A stretch of DNA of 6,739 nt from an uncultured Dyadobacter sp. (GTDB lineage Bacteria; Bacteroidota; Bacteroidia; Cytophagales; Spirosomataceae): contig CAMLNK010000224.1 of the NCBI GenBank assembly GCA_946481035.1, positions 1 to 6,739 of the forward strand, written 5' to 3'. Below are positions 5,947 to 6,739 of the stretch, piece after piece. The translations under genes and the position numbers were made by a program. The notes below the pieces were generated by a model, which was given only the letters and a program-made list of their open reading frames with translations, was not told the origin of the DNA and ran no database searches. Numbering within the stretch: position 1 is the stretch's first letter; every line of letters begins with the position of its first letter.

Positions 5947-6618
5947 ATGAAAACACAACATCTACTATTCACATTTTCAGGAAGAAAGGTCACTGGCATG
6001 CTGGTTGCGGCTGTACTGCTATTCGGATTCTCCACCGCTTTTGCACAAGTGAAGATTGGTACAAATCCAACGACTATCGAGCCTAACTCAAACCTGGAAG
6101 TGGAAGCATCTACTCCCGGGCGTAAAACGAAAATTGATAAAACAACAGGCCAGGTAACCATTACCGATGGCACCGAGGGTGCCGGAAAGGTTTTGACTTC
6201 GGACGCAGCCGGTGGGACTAGTTGGCAGAATCCATTGGCTCCCGGAATGATCAACGGTACGCTTGGGAATCTTGTAACCGTTCCAGGCGATGGACAATTG
6301 TATTCAGGAGCAAGCATTGCTTTTCCCAGAGCAGGTACGTACATGGTAACTGCCAGGTGGATAATGACCAACGCTGCCACGAGCTACCCGGTAGGTAATC
6401 AGGTTTTTATAAACACAGCTCTATCAACCAGCTCTTCCACCTTCGATTTGGCGGGTCTTACTGCCGAGTGGGTATTAGTTGCGCCAACTGCACACCATAC
6501 AACGCCAGCCTTCAGGGTGACTGTCGCCGGGCCTCAAACGCTCTATTTCTGGTTTTGGACTGGCTCATTTTCCGGCGAGTTACAATTTGCTGAAACCTAC
6601 GCTGTTGGACCATTCTGA
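5947..6618 (+). CDS. Small secreted protein with C1q/TNF-like C-terminal part
   Basis: A 223-residue exported protein of unknown function. A signal peptide with a longish basic N-region and hydrophobic core (about 18-28) ends AFA|Q at 33/34. After it, QVKIGTNPTTIEPNSNLEVE (34-53) and TGQVTITDGTEGAGKVLTSD are wording I recognise as recurrent at the N-termini of Bacteroidota surface proteins. Residues about 115-223 contain beta-strand-like stretches, FPRAGTYMVTARW, TAEWVLVAPT and QTLYFWFWTGSFSGELQF, reminiscent of a C1q/TNF jelly roll; this is a fold impression, not a confirmed match. There is no KIYPNP-type sorting domain; the protein ends in Phe. The start is set by the signal peptide, and the upstream AAATAACAAC shows no Shine-Dalgarno. 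It is divergent from the response regulator, and a similar gene may follow at 6703. A surface-binding role is possible. Confidence 0.88.
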   Translation: MKTQHLLFTFSGRKVTGMLVAAVLLFGFSTAFAQVKIGTNPTTIEPNSNLEVEASTPGRKTKIDKTTGQVTITDGTEGAGKVLTSDAAGGTSWQNPLAPGMINGTLGNLVTVPGDGQLYSGASIAFPRAGTYMVTARWIMTNAATSYPVGNQVFINTALSTSSSTFDLAGLTAEWVLVAPTAHHTTPAFRVTVAGPQTLYFWFWTGSFSGELQFAETYAVGPF

Positions 6619-6623
6619 TATGC

Positions 6624-6641
6624 CTCAGCTAGTTAGCGGAG
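6624..6641 (+). other. Stem-loop just after the secreted-protein stop codon
   Basis: CTCAGCTA (6624-6631) pairs with TAGCGGAG (6634-6641) through all positions but one A/G mismatch, closing around a loop of two to four bases. It starts six bases after the stop. An A tract rather than a T tract follows, so it is not a standard terminator on this strand. It may protect the transcript end or mark a processing site between this gene and the next. Confidence 0.35.
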
Positions 6642-6702
6642 AAAAAAGAGCAAACGCTTTCAAATGCAGTATCAGTACCAAAAGCATTAAACAGACTTTA
6701 CA

Positions 6703-6739
6703 ATGAAACTAAACTATACCAGTTCATCCCGCAAAGGAT
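6703..6739 (+). CDS. Start of a possible second secreted protein, cut by window edge
   Basis: ATG at 6703 opens a frame reading MKLNYTSSSRKG up to the right edge. The sequence is short, but MK followed by a Ser-rich basic stretch resembles the N-region of the signal peptide at 5947 (MKTQHLLFTFSGRK). The 84-base gap has the same AT-rich, Shine-Dalgarno-free context. A co-directional gene, perhaps a tandem paralogue, is plausible. Only twelve codons are visible, so the call is provisional. Confidence 0.45.
   Translation, partial: MKLNYTSSSRKG

Noticed and set aside
5907..6380. 157-codon minus-strand frame opposite the secreted-protein gene
   Set aside because: It is antisense to a gene with a clear signal peptide and conserved N-terminal segment, and the product matches nothing recognisable.

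Overview
The window looks like chromosomal DNA of a Bacteroidota member, most likely a Cytophagales bacterium related to Dyadobacter or Spirosoma (the genus is a guess). The evidence is a type IX secretion (T9SS) type A C-terminal sorting domain, a sensor kinase with a two-component-regulator propeller and Y_Y_Y domain, the lack of Shine-Dalgarno sequences before AT-rich starts, and promoter-like elements close to the Bacteroidota TTTG / TAnnTTTG pattern.

Layout. Bases 1-1500 are the 3' part of a large secreted T9SS cargo protein; its start lies left of the window. Bases 1501-1962 are a long non-coding gap rich in inverted repeats: a GC hairpin, an AT-rich stem-loop with alternative pairings, a weak terminator-like site, a nested dyad around a perfect 17-bp palindrome, and a leader stem-loop. 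Bases 1963-5118 encode a 1051-residue sensor histidine kinase (signal peptide, periplasmic double propeller, Y_Y_Y domain, one membrane helix, HisKA, HATPase) with no receiver or DNA-binding domain. Bases 5763-5113 on the minus strand encode a NarL/FixJ-type response regulator. The two genes converge, and their TAA stops overlap inside one TTATAA palindrome. Bases 5764-5946 are a divergent regulatory region. Bases 5947-6618 encode a small secreted protein with a recurrent Bacteroidota N-terminal segment and a C1q/TNF-like beta-rich C-terminal part. A further secreted-protein gene may begin at 6703 and run off the right edge.

How they may work together (inference). The kinase probably senses an extracellular or periplasmic ligand, perhaps a glycan, and passes phosphate to Asp54 of the neighbouring regulator. 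Together they would act like a hybrid two-component system split into two genes. The regulator shares its upstream region with the small secreted-protein gene, making that gene a natural candidate target. Palindromes containing ATTCG/CGAAT occur before both the kinase and the regulator and could be regulatory sites. No CRISPR array, tRNA, rRNA or mobile element was seen.
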